A stretch of DNA of 64,000 bases, taken from positions 124,001 through 188,000 of the forward strand of contig JAVTVY010045425.1 in NCBI GenBank assembly GCA_036873755.1. The letters run 5' to 3'. The stretch is from Hanleya hanleyi (Eukaryota > Mollusca > Polyplacophora > Lepidopleurida > Hanleyidae). Shown piece by piece: positions 33,052 to 44,547 of the stretch. The notes under the pieces are model-generated. The model was given only the letters and a program-made list of their open reading frames with translations. It did no database searches and was not told the DNA's origin. A program made the translations under genes and the position numbers. Within the stretch, counting starts at the first letter, position 1, and each line of letters starts with the position of its first letter.

Positions 33052-34482
33052 CCAGGGGCGTCTCTATATGAGTGCAAAGTTTGGTGGTGAAGTCTTGAAC
33101 GGCTAATGCGATCAGCCTAAAAATAAGGCCACGTGACCTACATCATGTCACAAGGTCACCACTTGTCTCAGAACTCGGCCTTGACCTTGATCTTTGAAGT
33201 GGTAAGCATCCAAATATCGAAAATACGGCTTCCATTTTCTGGAAAACTAACGCACTGACAGTTACAAAACAATGAAACAATAGTGGGCACAATATTGTCT
33301 TTCTTTTGGCGCTATTTATAAAACGATCCGATATGACATTGACCTTGAATATCGCACAATGTAAAAAATATTGTTCGCTTTTTTCTCAAAAACTACAACA
33401 TGCAGGAATCTGAAATTTAGTACATTTGTAGTGCATGATACAGGTATGACGTCACTGAATTTTCAACGTGACCTTGACCCTGGTTTTTCAGATATGGCCC
33501 CGACAGTTTTCAGACTACAGCGCCATAACTTGAAAACTGTTAGGAATTCTAACTTGAAATTTGCACATGAATGTAGGTCATTACATGAGGTAACAGAACA
33601 TCAGTAGAACCCATAAAAAGATACCGGAAAGATTGGGAGATAATTAGCCATTTCTGAAATTTTGGATTTATTCAAATTTTGCGAAAATTACGCAACCAAT
33701 CATCACTATTTTTAGGCACGATTGAGGGAATATATATATGTATTTGCCTATGAAATTTCAAGAATATAGCTTTGATAGGTTTAGAGATATTAAAAAAACA
33801 ATATTCCCGAACTATTAAGCCGTTAAATGGTCACATGTTGATTTCATCTATTCAATCGGAGTTGTCAATTTCGCTAAAGTGATTCGGCTGTAACACTCGA
33901 GGCATCCGGAGTTCGCAATTAAATAAATGTCGTGTTACATGACGGAGCTGGCTCATCTTTTTGGAAATGCTATAACTCTTGAACCGCAATAGGTACGGAC
34001 TTCTAATTTGTTGCCTGTTACTTCCAATAATGAGTTCTTTCAACCGAGTCACCCCGCGATTGTAATTAAATGAACGCCGTTTTAAGTGATGAAAGGAGCT
34101 GCGAACCATGATGAGCCCTCTGTAAGCCCATGATGCATTATGTATATTTGTTAATTAAACGAAGGGTGTTCAGTTATCATTATATCGACATCGCCTATGC
34201 AACATGACATGAACTTAATTTCCAACGAAAGGATACCTTTGGAGGACCGTCGTGGAAAGACCGTGTCATTGTACCAACAATGTCTAGTTCTTCTTATTTT
34301 CTTAACGGCATAATTTAAACTTTAAAGAAGAATGTTAGCAGGATTTTTCTCCACAGATGCCTGAAGTTAAGGTTTAATATCTGAATAATTAGAAGAAATA
34401 GGATAATTAAGATGGACAGACTTTAACTGTCATTTGTCATGTCCTAAACCTACTTGAACAGACCTGTTAGAGACTCGGAACC

Positions 34483-34831
34483 ACCTCTCTAAAATGGAGG
34501 TACATGTAAAAGAGGTCATTTTTGTCCAATAAATTCAAGAATGTCTTGAAAGAAGAGACATCTGTCATAGGCGACCATGGACATACAAAGTCATGTATAT
34601 ATTCGCATCAGATGGTATTGAAAAAAACAAATTGTCCTCTATCCAATTTGTATAAGAATAGACGACATGTTTTGTCCTCCATTAACAATTAGACTTTGCA
34701 CATTTTCATTGGAAAACCGCTTTTACGACATGTAACAAAATCACCTGAAAATCTTGTAGCATTATGATGAATACATGTAGGTCAAAAGTTATTAAGCAAA
34801 AACAACCTTTTTTACCTCCATTTTAGAGAGA
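34483..34831. repeat. Possible MITE with about 40-bp inverted ends
   Basis: Left end ACCTCTCTAAAATGGAGGTA (34483-34502) and right end at 34813-34831 are near-perfect reverse complements. Similarity continues inward ('aaagaggtcatttttgtcc' against 'aaaaaggttgtttttgct'). No coding content. Confidence 0.55.
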
Positions 34832-35008
34832 TACATGTAGTCCTCCGTAATCTGTTGACACCATTTTCAGAAAATGCTGACTGAAGCGTTGCCACCTCTA
34901 TATGCTTGCATGGTTTGAACTCTTCTGTCTATGTCACGTATGTTCTGTGCAATTATCAGGTGTAGTAATAGTAAAGAGAATTAAATTTCTTTTCAAATTC
35001 TTTTACAG

Positions 35009-35053
35009 ATATTGACATGGAGAAGTTGGCAAGAGGAACGACTGGTTTCACAG
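35009..35053 (+). CDS. YME1L1: YME1L1 exon 4 (45 nt)
   Basis: The acceptor TTACAG ends at 35008 and the donor GTATGT starts at 35054. The exon encodes IDMEKLARGTTGFT, the start of the AAA lid ('ARGT.GFSG' in relatives). One base is carried in and one out, matching both neighbours. A 45-nt exon between a 22-kb and a 2.7-kb intron is easy for gene finders to miss. Confidence 0.93.
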
Positions 35054-35303
35054 GTATGTATCCTTATGGTGGTGTGACCATCAAAAATCTTTAACTGTAA
35101 ATATCATCAACATTTCCCACATGCCTATGTATGCCTTTACATATGACGCGACAGAGTGATTGAAATCGACAGAGTGATTGAAATCTTGTGGGAGAGGAGA
35201 GGGGGAGCCGAGCCAGATGGGGTTAGGACAGGGAGGGGATGGTCCCCTCCCTCAGGCGAGGCAAGGGGTGCTGGGTCCTTCCCTGATCTTTTTACTTGTA
35301 ATT

Positions 35304-36675
35304 ATGCCCCCCCCCCCTCTAATTAGAGGGGGGACATATAGCGATCGCTTTGTCCGTCCGCCCGTCTGTCCATCCATCCGTCTGTCCGTCCCAATTTCTT
35401 CTCCGCGCGATATCTCAGTTAATATTTGATGGACAGGATTGAAACTTGCATGGAATGTGGCCAGTGCCTCGTAGTTGTGCAGCGTAGAGTTTTTTTCCGA
35501 GTTCCGGTATAATTTTCAAGAGTTATGGCCCTTTTTCTGAAATCTCTGTGAATGGGACTTGTCCGGGCTGGATCTTGGTTAATATTGTATGGACAAGTAT
35601 GAAATTTGCATGATATGTGGTCAGTGCCCCACAGTTGTGCAGCATAAAGTTTCTCCCCGTTTCGCTGATGTTTTCAAGAGTTATGGCCCTTTGTTCCTGA
35701 AATCTCTGTGAATTGGGACTTGTCCGGGCTGGATCTCGGTTAATATTGTATGGACAATTATGAAATTTGCAGCATATGTGGTCAGTGCCCTGTAGTTGTG
35801 CAGCGTGAAGTTTTTCCGCGTTTCGCATATATTTTCAAGAGTTACGGCCCTTTGTTCATCAAGTCTTTGAGAATTGGGACTTGTCCGGGCTGGATCTCGG
35901 TTAATATTGTATGGACAAGTATAGAATTTGCAGGATATGTGGTCACTGCCCTGTAATTGTGCAGCGTGACGTTTCTCCGCGTTTCACGTATATTTTCAAG
36001 AGTTATGGCCCTTTTTTCTTGAAATCTTTGTGAGTTGGGACTTGTCCGGGCTGGATCTCGGTTAATATTGTATGGAAAGTATTGAATTTGCATGATATGT
36101 GGTCAATGCCCCATAGTTGTGCAGCGTGAAGTTTCTCTGCTTTTGGTTATATTTTCAAGAGTTATGGCCCTTTGTTCATCAAACCTAAGTGAATGGGATA
36201 TATTTATTTGTCCAGGCTGGGTCTCAGTCCATAACTGATTTGGACTGGGAAAATGGCTATAAAATTGTTATTCTACATTCCAAAGCAGACCACATACATG
36301 TAGGTCCTGAAGTATGAAATTGCCCCAAAAAGAGTGAATTGGGTGCAAAATTCAAAGTTCACGATCGCTTCATAATTTCACCACAATATACTCCCAAGGA
36401 ATGTAGGTCTCGTAACCAGGTCACATTTTTGGATTTGGCGAAAGCCCCGGGCGACCATCTTGCATCAAAACATTGTATTATTACTTGTTGGTCGATACTT
36501 GGAATATGTATTATGCGAGGCATGCCGAAAAAAGTGACTGAAACAGAATTTTTATAATTATCCAAATTAGGCCTCCACAGACCAATACAGAACAGAACAA
36601 TGGCGGGGCAGTGTCAGATTAAAGCGGAAGGGGGGGCATACAATTGAGCAATCTCTGATTTCTTCCTTGCTGTGT
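35304..36675 (+). repeat. Family B element, copy 2
   Basis: Complete copy: ATGCCCC/GGGGGGACAT hairpin head (35304-35337), 'atagcgatcgctttg', pyrimidine tract, seven units of about 161 bp, and the B tail with 'ggcggggcagtgtc', GGGGGGGCAT and hairpin-like 'gcaatctctgatttc'. It lies only about 250 bp downstream of exon 4, in the same direction as the gene. Confidence 0.85.
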
Positions 36676-37374
36676 TTAACACACTTTTGCACTTGAGAAG
36701 CTTGATTCAAGGGGTAGAATATTTCGCAATAAAACCATGTCACAAGAGCTACAAAAAAACTTTGGCATTTTTCAATGAAATTTCCCTCGCATTGCTTCGA
36801 AAATAATTTGACGATAATATTTGTCCACTATAATGACTCAACCAGGTGAAAGGCCAATACTTTTATTTTGGAAATTTTTTGGAATAATTGCAGATGATCC
36901 TCTACACACATGACGCAAGGCATTTCAGCCCCAGACCCATCCCCCCTCCCCCCTCCCAACATGCCCAATGTGTCTGAACTAGCCAAGCCAGGTTCATGGA
37001 ATGAGAGCAGTTATATTTTGGTCTCTCCTGCTTGGAACTACATGTCTCATTGAGTTAAATATTATGGCAGTTGGGATTTGGAATGTATAAATAGTACATA
37101 TAAGATTTGGGATTAAACTTTGAACAGTTGTTTTGTACTATTCCATTGAAATGCAAAGGTTTTAAAAGCCTGTGCTGAATGTTGTCTGTAAACATCATCC
37201 GGATGCCTAAATTTTTCAATACAACTATACCTTGATTTTGTTGAAATTCAGTTTGCTTTAAAATGTACTATGTCAAATTCAAACCAAGATCATTAAGGCA
37301 GGTGTGCTGTGATGAGAAAAGCATCGTCACTTTACAACTCTTCCTTTGTTAAAATGATGTAGAGCAATCTAGGT
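36676..37374. other. Intron, nothing recognised
   Basis: No repeat family or exon recognised. Low-complexity C-run near 36940. Confidence 0.35.
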
Positions 37375-37560
37375 GAAGTAGGATTTAATGTCGTTTTCAA
37401 CATTTTTTCAGTCAAATCACGACGGTGCCTACATGTGCCAGGACACGAGAGTGTCCACAGTTCCTGTTATCCTGGACACTGATCAGCCCAGTCAGTACAG
37501 CACCCAGTCACCTATCCAAGTGTTGACCGAGCTCAACATTGTTTAACTTTGGTGATCTGA
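37375..37560 (-). repeat. SINE-like fragment, reverse orientation
   Basis: On the minus strand the 3' end reads 'gatttgactgaaaaaatgtt' and 'gaaaacgacattaaatcc', the same tail as SINEs S1 and S2 (mutated). The rest ('ctgatcagccc', 'gacactcgtgtcc') differs from both, so it belongs to a third family using the same tail. Confidence 0.5.
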
Positions 37561-37707
37561 TGAGAACCGGTGTGCCCAACGTGATATGCCATTATGATAG
37601 TGGTCCTTTTGACATACCTGTAGTGTGGGATCTCCTGAATGAATAGCTCACCCAATTAAATATGACCTGGTTGTCTTAGTGACGCTGACCATTTCTGTCA
37701 ATTACAG

Positions 37708-37818
37708 GTGCGGACATAGAGAACATGGTGAACCAAGCAGCACTGAAGGCAGCCAAGGATGGCTCTTCCTTGTGCTCCATGAATCACCTAGAATTTGCCA
37801 GAGATAAAGTCTTGATGG
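37708..37818 (+). CDS. YME1L1: YME1L1 exon 5: AAA lid, sensor 2 region
   Basis: The acceptor TTACAG ends at 37707 and the donor GTAAGT starts at 37819. The exon encodes GADIENMVNQAALKAAKDG, then SSLCSMNHLEFARDKVLM. This is the helical lid ('GA.L.N.VNQAA..A') that closes over the nucleotide in FtsH-type ATPases. Phases fit. Confidence 0.95.
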
Positions 37819-38344
37819 GTAAGTTCACAGTGCATTGTGAACCTGGTCAGTCAGATATGCAGGTGTGGGGAGTGTTTGAAAATCTTAAATTAATAATGAA
37901 ATGCATGACAGCTTCACAATATAGATTCAAACAGTATTCGTTCTATTGTGGTATGGTGCAATTCATTTCTGATGTGAGCAGTTACAAGAGTGTTGATTGG
38001 TTGATCTGAATTTGGCAAATGCCATTGCAAGCTACAGAAACAGCTGTACATCATGGGATAACTTGCAGCTTTAAAGCACTTGATTGGTCCGTTCAAATTT
38101 TCCAGTAGAAATCCAACATTTTCATTGGCCTGAAAAGAAAATTGGAAGACAATCCAGTAAATCATAGAGTTTTATCGAGCCCATAGCTTAAGCTGCGGAA
38201 AGCCTGATATAGGTGCTACTATGATGTCCATCTCTCTGTCTGTCTGTCTATGTCTGTCAGTCAATCCACAGGTTAAAGTAAATGTCAAAAGTTTTGGACT
38301 TTTTCCTGTCCACAGCTTCATAGCCTCACCCTACGTCTCCTGAA
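37819..38344. other. Intron with relic pyrimidine tract
   Basis: Mostly unrecognised. A CTGTCTGTCTGTC tract with 'gatgtccatctctctgtctg' at 38222-38262 may be a worn head of one of the hairpin-headed families. Confidence 0.4.
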
Positions 38345-38830
38345 CTAAGGCCCTCCCCAGCTCCAGATCTCTCATATTTTCTGAGTGCTTACCTCATGCT
38401 ATCCTTATTCAATCCATCCACTACCCTCAGGGAGCATGTCCTCGGCCCGGGTCACCGGTACCGAGGCCCACCCCTTATCTCCTAAAATTGTAAGCTTCGC
38501 CCGACCCCATGCCATCATATATTCCGGGAGCTTGCATCATCCTACACTTATACAACCCGTTCACTACCCCTGGAAACCTGTCCCCATGCACAGGGCATCG
38601 AGCCCCACCCTTTATCTACTGAGGTTCGCCCGACCCCATACCTCATATATTCCGGGAGCTTTCATCATGTCACACTTATTAAATCGGCACTATCCTCGGG
38701 AGTATGTCCCCACCCTCGGGGTACCGAGCTCCACCTTCGGTCTCCTAAACTAAGCTTCTCATGCTCTGATATGTTCTGGGAGCTTACATGTACATCATGC
38801 TACACCTATTCAATGCATTGCTCGATGCCA
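38345..38830. repeat. Tandem array, about 130-bp units
   Basis: Three to four degenerate units with 'gcccgacccca', 'catatattccgggagctt', 'ccctcgggagtatgtcccc' and 'ctttatctcctaaa'; the phrase CGCCCGACCCCAT recurs at 38497 and 38626. C-rich on the + strand. Open frames across it follow from the repeat. Confidence 0.65.
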
Positions 38831-38939
38831 TACAATCATATCTCAATTTCTAATTTTATATCTCTTGTTTGCAATACAACATGTAATCTACAATTAGGTA
38901 TGAGATGCAATGTACATTGTATCTACATGTACATACACG

Positions 38940-40672
38940 CAGGGATTCATTCACGTCGGTTCTACGTACCGAATTTCGGTTCGTAGATTGAGTTTAAAAA
39001 CTGAATTTTTCAGTTCAAAACTCAACTTTTTTGAGAAAAAAATCAACGTTTTTCACCAAAATATTTATACTCAATTTGTGTGCTGGAAACTGAATTTTCA
39101 AGCTCCGGAAACTGAATTTTCAAGCTTCATAAATTCGAAATTTCAATGCACGATTGTCGGGAAATCATCTGGTAAAACTCAAATGAGCACCATGGTCGCG
39201 GTAGCAAATGTGAATCTGTCGGGGTAGAATTTCGACGGGAATCGATTCGCGTAAAGACTCGCCTAAAATGGAACTTGCGGGAATCTATTTGGATTCGCGC
39301 AATCAAAGCTTAGCGTAATCAGTGTGGTGTTCATTCAGGGAGATTTATTCAATATTTCACGGAAATTCAAGTCAAATAGCTGACCTGTAATCAGAAAACA
39401 CCGAGACATCGTTTCGTCTTGCTGCAAAACGGACAGTTGCGGGGCTTCTTCACATGTTTTGATGACGTAACGCGCAAACTACACCTCGGAAACCTTTGCT
39501 CGTTTATTTTTTGGAAGCCTTGAATGCTCTCTGTAAAGGTTCCCGACTTGGCGCCAGATGGCGCTAGTGTGACTGCTAACATGCGGTCGTCAACTGGAAA
39601 GTACACTAGCGTGAAAATGAAACCTGGGACGTTTGGAGTTTATTTAGCAGATAATTTTGATTCGGATTCATTCATAATTAGAATGACAAACAATTTTCCC
39701 AGAGACAGCACACCAGGAGAAGTAGAATTAAGCGGTAAGAAATTTATGAAAATAAAAATGGATCGTTTCTTCAGAGACATTGCCTGCATGAGAGAGACCT
39801 GTCATGAACAACAACAACAACAACAGCAACGCAGTCGACCTTTTACGTTGAGAACACGCATTTCTTCAGAAGTCAGTTTATTTGAGGTCAAGATTTTAAA
39901 TTTAACGGCACTGCACTTCTTGCTTATGTCTGTGGCTCTTGTTTTTTTTTGTGGTAATTTTGATCTTTCACTGTAAAAAACATAGCAGTGAAAAATATGT
40001 GAGGCAAAAATATCAGGAATTTACTTATTTTTTAATGTTTTTCATAATCTGATATAAATCCCTGGCAAATTGTTCGGCCTACTCTTTATAAGGATCATTA
40101 ATAATAATTGTTTGTCTTACGTTAACATCAACTGCTTGACAGTGGTCAGATTTTATTTATATCTTTTGTTTTGCAATGCAGACAGTGCCAAATTTGTTCT
40201 CATATGCAATACAAAGATACAAAAAAAAAATAATATTTAGAGTTTTTACATGTATACTTACAATATAGTAAAAATGTTTAGGTTGAATCCATTTGTGGAA
40301 TCTAATACAATCATCGTGTAACTATTTTATAAACTAGTATGATTTTGTTTTTCATCGTTTCTTTCTGACAACATAATGGAAATGAGTAATCGCAATCAAT
40401 AACACAAAATGATTTTAATTACGCAAAAGGTTAAAAATACATCAATTGGTAACAGTAAACAAGGTTCATAGAAGATAATATTTACCCTGGTTTGTAAAAA
40501 AAATTATATACCTAACTTCGGGGGGAAAAATGACCCTGGTTTGTAAAAAATTTATATACTTAATTTTAGGGGGAAAAAATGCCGATAAATTTTATTTTAA
40601 CTCAATTTGACTGTAAAGAAACTCAATTTTCTGGATTTCGGTTCGTAAAATTTGGACTTCTATGAATCCCTG
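38940..40672. mobile_element. DNA transposon with CAGGGATTCAT inverted ends (hAT-like?)
   Basis: The ends CAGGGATTCAT (38940-38950) and ATGAATCCCTG (40662-40672) are exact 11-bp inverted repeats, and similarity extends inward for about 50 bp ('accgaatttcggttcg', 'aattgagttt'). CAGGG termini are common in hAT elements, but I could not find a clean 8-bp target duplication. Inside, a + frame of 150 codons (39524-39976) carries a seven-Gln run from a CAA repeat at about 39808-39828 and matches nothing I recognise. A 51-bp direct duplication lies at 40485-40580. No transposase domain is seen. Confidence 0.6.
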
Positions 40673-40710
40673 ACACCCATGCTGAATCACTGACAATAGA
40701 TTTCTTTATT

Positions 40711-41472
40711 AGCTCATCTGGGCCGAAGGCCCGTTGGGCTAATGTCATGGCCTGATTGTCCGTCGTCCGTAAACATCTTCTCCTCTGAAACCGCTTGGCC
40801 GATTAAGCTGAAACTTGGCATGCATGTTCCCCCCCAATGAGCACACCAGAATTTGTTCATGCGGTGTCGATTCAATTTTAAATATGGCTGCCATGGTGGC
40901 CATCTTGAATTTGCTAGTGAAATCTTGTCGTCATTATTTTTTGGTAACTACTTCATGGATCTTTCTCAAATTTGGTACACCACTTCCCCTTTGGATCTAG
41001 TTGTACAACATGTGTACTTTAGTCCAATTTGAATATCCAATATGGCCACCAGGCCGCCATCTTGGATTTCCCCATGAAACTTAGTTATCGCTATTTCTCA
41101 GGAACTACTGCATGAATCTTTCTCAAATTTGGTACACAGGTTCCCCTTGGGGTCTAGTTGTGCAAGATACCTTTTGTGGTCTGATTCAAAAATCCAATTT
41201 GGCCACCAGGCAGCCATCTTGGATTTCCCGATGAAACATTGTTATCGTGATTTCTCGGGAACTACTGCATGGATCTTTCTCAAATTTGGTACACAGATTC
41301 CTCTTGGGGTCTAGTTGTGCAAGATACCTTTTCTGCTTCGATTTGAAAATCCAATATGGCCACCAGGACATCACAAGTTAGAAACTCATCTATTAGTTCT
41401 TCAGTAAAAATTTCTTACAGCTACTTTCTCCAGTTACAGCCAGATGAGCTACAGTGCCATGGCACTATCTTT
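40711..41472 (+). repeat. Family A element, copy 3 (short)
   Basis: Head AGCTCATCTGGGCC-GAA-GGCCCGTTGGGCT at 40711-40740, a short CCGTCGTCCG tract, about four units, tail CCAGATGAGCT (41439-41449) and hairpin AGTGCCATGGCACT, then ATCTTTG. It starts 38 bp after the transposon above ends. Confidence 0.88.
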
Positions 41473-41793
41473 GTAATTTATAATAGCTTGATGACATTAT
41501 TTTATTTCAGAAGTACACTATTAAGTGACCGGTGTTGAACTCCTGTTAGTTTTGAATTCCGTGTCACTTTAAATGAAGGACACCATTTGCTTCAATTTTA
41601 CTATCAAGTCATCCGCTTCCACATCCTATGATTTACCCTAAAGCTTTTGCATGAACCATATTTGTGTCCTAACATTTAACTTACTGTATCAAATGAAAAC
41701 CGAGTTTTAATCTGTTTGTGGTGCACCAGTCTTTACCTGTGCACATTATTATGTAGCATTACCTGTGTATGATTGGAAACATTTGTCATTATT
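41473..41793. other. Intron, nothing recognised
   Basis: No exon or repeat recognised. Confidence 0.35.
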
Positions 41794-41975
41794 ACCCCTC
41801 AGCCCATAGGGCTGCGGGGTCTTGTGGTTGCCATGTACGTACGTCCATCCATCCATCCGTCCGTCCGTCAACATGTGTTCTTGTCTGCTGAATATTTGCA
41901 GATCTATTAAGTCAGGCCTGACCAAACTTTGGTGAGAGCTTCCTGTATGATGACTGATAAAATGATTAGGTTTTC
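41794..41975 (+). repeat. Family D head, copy 2 (truncated)
   Basis: Hairpin ACCCCTCAGCCC-ATA-GGGCTGCGGGGT (41794-41820), then 'cttgtggttgccatgtacg' and a CCAT/CCGT tract, and one degenerate core ('gcagatctattaagtcaggcc', 'gaccaaactttggtg'). It lacks the repeated D units. Confidence 0.75.
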
Positions 41976-42030
41976 AGATGGCTATGATGATTTTATTATT
42001 TTTTTTTGTTTATTGATGCACTGCTATCTA

Positions 42031-42365
42031 TGCCCATCAGGAACCCTTGGTTGTATGATGCATTGTGACTTTTGAGGGTTCCCTGATTCCAAGAAGCCCT
42101 GTGTAGCGGTCCATTCGAAATTTAGACCATCTGGAGGTATGCCCATCGGGAACCCTAGGTTGTATGTTGCATTTTGACTCTTGAGGGTTCCAGGATTCCA
42201 AGAAGCCCTGTGTAGCGGTCCATTCGAGATTCAGACCATCTGAGATATGCCCATTGGGAACCCTTGGTTGTATGTTGCATTTTGACTTGTGAAGGTTCCC
42301 TGATTCCAGGAAGACATGTGTTGCGGTCCATTCGAGATTCACACCATCTGAGAATGGTTATCATT
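42031..42365. repeat. Tandem array, three units of about 109 bp
   Basis: TGCCCATCAGG-type starts at 42031, 42140 and 42248, each followed by 'gaaccc.tggttgtatg', 'tgcatt.tgac', 'gagggttcc.tgattccaag' and 'gtagcggtccattcga'. The open frames on the minus strand reflect the repeat. It may be the continuation of the D2 element. Confidence 0.8.
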
Positions 42366-43640
42366 GGAGGGAACCTCAAGGCTTTAAATTAATTCACAAA
42401 ACTTGTTACTGCAGGCTCTGGTACTTTAATTCCTCAGCAAGTAGGCCAGTAAAGTTTCTGGAGGTTCAGCAGATTTTTGATGTGACAGGGGCAGTGGCAT
42501 CTAATTATTTTAGGCCTGTATTCAAGAATATCTTTAATTTGAAAACAAACTTTTTTGCTGCTTCTTTATTGAAAACGTAATTCCCAGTTGCTTCTCAATT
42601 CACACATCATTATTGTGATATATGGGTACGGATTAGAGAAACTATAACCAATTTTTTAGATGGCCTTCGATGAGCTTATGGTGTGCAACAAGTATACGGT
42701 TGGCAAAAACAGTTCGGGTCCAGTTTTTGACAGTTAACAACCAACCAACGTGATAATTGAGGTACATATTTTAGCCTATTAAATTCCATTCTGGTGGTTT
42801 AATAGCACCACTCATGCATGTGTCTCGGGCAGTTGAGCGGGATAAAAATGAAACTTGAAAATGAAACAATACACTAGCAGGTATGTTTTCGCCTATTGGT
42901 TTGCTGATCCAGGAAGAAAATCTATATTTTGTGTGTTGCAGGCTTCTATGGGACTATGCAGTCAGGTTGTTATTGTTAGTAGTTTGCTGGTAAACTTACG
43001 GGTCCCTTCTTCCCGCTGCCAACTTGCATAATTTTATCGAGCAAAGGAGAGCGAGCAGCACTGTAGTGAATGAGCAATGAGAGATTTGAGTTCCACCAGA
43101 GATTCCGGCTGTTTTCATGCAATACTGTCCACAACTAACCAATATTTGAAAGATAATTAGATGCATTTCACAGCTTTCAATTTCAAAATTTCACGCTGTC
43201 AAAAAATTCAATCTTCAAAATTTCTTTTTATTACTGTTTTAGGCAATTACCAAAGATGGGCATAATTGTGAGTGTCCCGACTGTTTCATTCTGAGCAGTC
43301 AACTGTCGCAATTATTTGTTAATGGTACAACATATTGTTTTTATTTTCTTCACGAACATATTATGGTACCTTTGAAATTATTTAAAACTAGGTAAGGATA
43401 GCCTATTTCTGGCCGGACCCACATCAGTTTTGAACCTGTTTGCGTACCTCAAGCTTATTCCCCCCCCCCCTCCAAATAATAATGATAATGGTGGGCATAT
43501 GTCAATCAATGTGTTTTTATGCCAATAACCTGTTATCATACTTGCTCATGCATGATCTTTCTTGCCACTGATCAAGCTACACTTTCATGCATGCTGTAAT
43601 CCCGCCGCAGCCCTTGTGTTATGCAACTCGAGTCTTATTA
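42366..43640. other. Intron, nothing recognised
   Basis: No exon, RNA gene or repeat family identified. A C-run lies at 43461-43470. Confidence 0.35.
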
Positions 43641-43700
43641 TATGTATGCATACAATTAAGCAATCTCTGATTGTTTCTTTCCTGCATTTGCATACAAATG
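43641..43700 (+). repeat. Family B tail fragment
   Basis: 'gcatacaattaagcaatctc', then 'tgattgtttctttcctgcat', is the terminal piece of family B including the small hairpin. No other B sequence is attached. Confidence 0.55.
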
Positions 43701-43889
43701 TGAGGGTTTACCACAATGCTGGTGTCATATTCCATACTGTAAAGAATACCTTTACTTCAACTATTACATTGCTAACAGCTTTGTCAAAAAAGGGATTAAA
43801 TAGTTCATGTATCATGACATAAATTTACAGCAAGAACTGCTCTGAATTGCACACCAATTGTTCCTAACTATACATGTACATGTATTTAT

Positions 43890-44146
43890 CAGATAAACAA
43901 GAGCCCTTGGTGGCCGAGTGGTCTAAGGCGCTTCGCTGGTGACCGCTAGCCTCACACCGCTGAACCGGCACGGGTTCGAGCCCAGCTGGTCCATGTGTGA
44001 AAGTTTGTCAGTTACTTGCCGAAGGGTGGTGGTTCTCTCTGGGTACTCCGGCTTCCTCCACCAACCAAACTGACTGTCACCATATGAGTGAAACAAACTT
44101 GAGTGTGACATTAAGCCAAATTCCCTCCTCTCCCTCAGATAAACAA
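43890..44146 (+). mobile_element. tRNA-derived SINE with 11-bp target duplication
   Basis: The element runs 43901-44135 between CAGATAAACAA direct repeats (43890-43900 and 44136-44146). The head resembles a Leu/Ser tRNA: box A TGGCCGAGTGG at 43911-43921 and box B GGTTCGAGCCC at 43973-43983. The body has 'ctctgggtactccggcttcc', a phrase widespread in SINE/LINE tails, then 'actgactgtcaccatatgag' and 'gagtgtgacattaagc'. RNA polymerase III would transcribe such an element in the gene's direction. Tail-only fragments occur at 8440 and 18781. Confidence 0.9.
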
Positions 44147-44547
44147 AATGATATAAGCTAACTTCAGAAAAAAATGTAATCGTTGAAGTTTTCCAATATC
44201 TTTCCTCTTTTAATCCACCCTCAACATCACTGACATAGAAATCATATTTTTATAATAAATGTATTGTCATTTCAAATGATGTGCATTGCCAATTATGTGC
44301 AACCTCAAATGATGTACCAACCTAGTAAAGGGCTTGCTCTTTTTGTGAAGCTGCATGTTGTAAATATCAACTGGGTTGTGGAGAGAAGAACATTTGGTGA
44401 ATAAAAGTTTTTGGAAAGACAGTGGCCCATCCACTTGTTGCCAGGTTAGGGATCACATCCACTCGTTTGAGGTGGTTTCTCGATAACTGACTAATGCCGA
44501 TGAATTCCTCGTCTCGAAAACTGATATTAATGGACAGGAGTCCATGG
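44147..44547. other. Intron, nothing recognised
   Basis: No feature recognised before the minisatellite. Confidence 0.35.

Larger units (their letters stand above)
32434..34290 (+). repeat. Family F element with nuclear-receptor-like half-sites
   Basis: The head hairpin AGGTCTTTCCAT/ATGGAAAGACCT (32434-32462) is followed by 'atttttattattatta'. The tail near 34250-34285 has 'tggaaagacc', a hairpin CATTG-TACCAA-CAATG and TCTAG. The body is non-coding, with degenerate cores such as 'ctataactcttgaaccgca'. It is rich in TGACCTTGA motifs (32605, 32611, 33182, 33340, 33469) and has a TGACCTTTGACCT at 33039-33051. Confidence 0.75.

Noticed and set aside
43901..43985. A functional tRNA-Leu or tRNA-Ser gene
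   Set aside because: Box A and B are present, but the sequence continues into a SINE body with flanking target duplications, and I could not draw a convincing acceptor stem.
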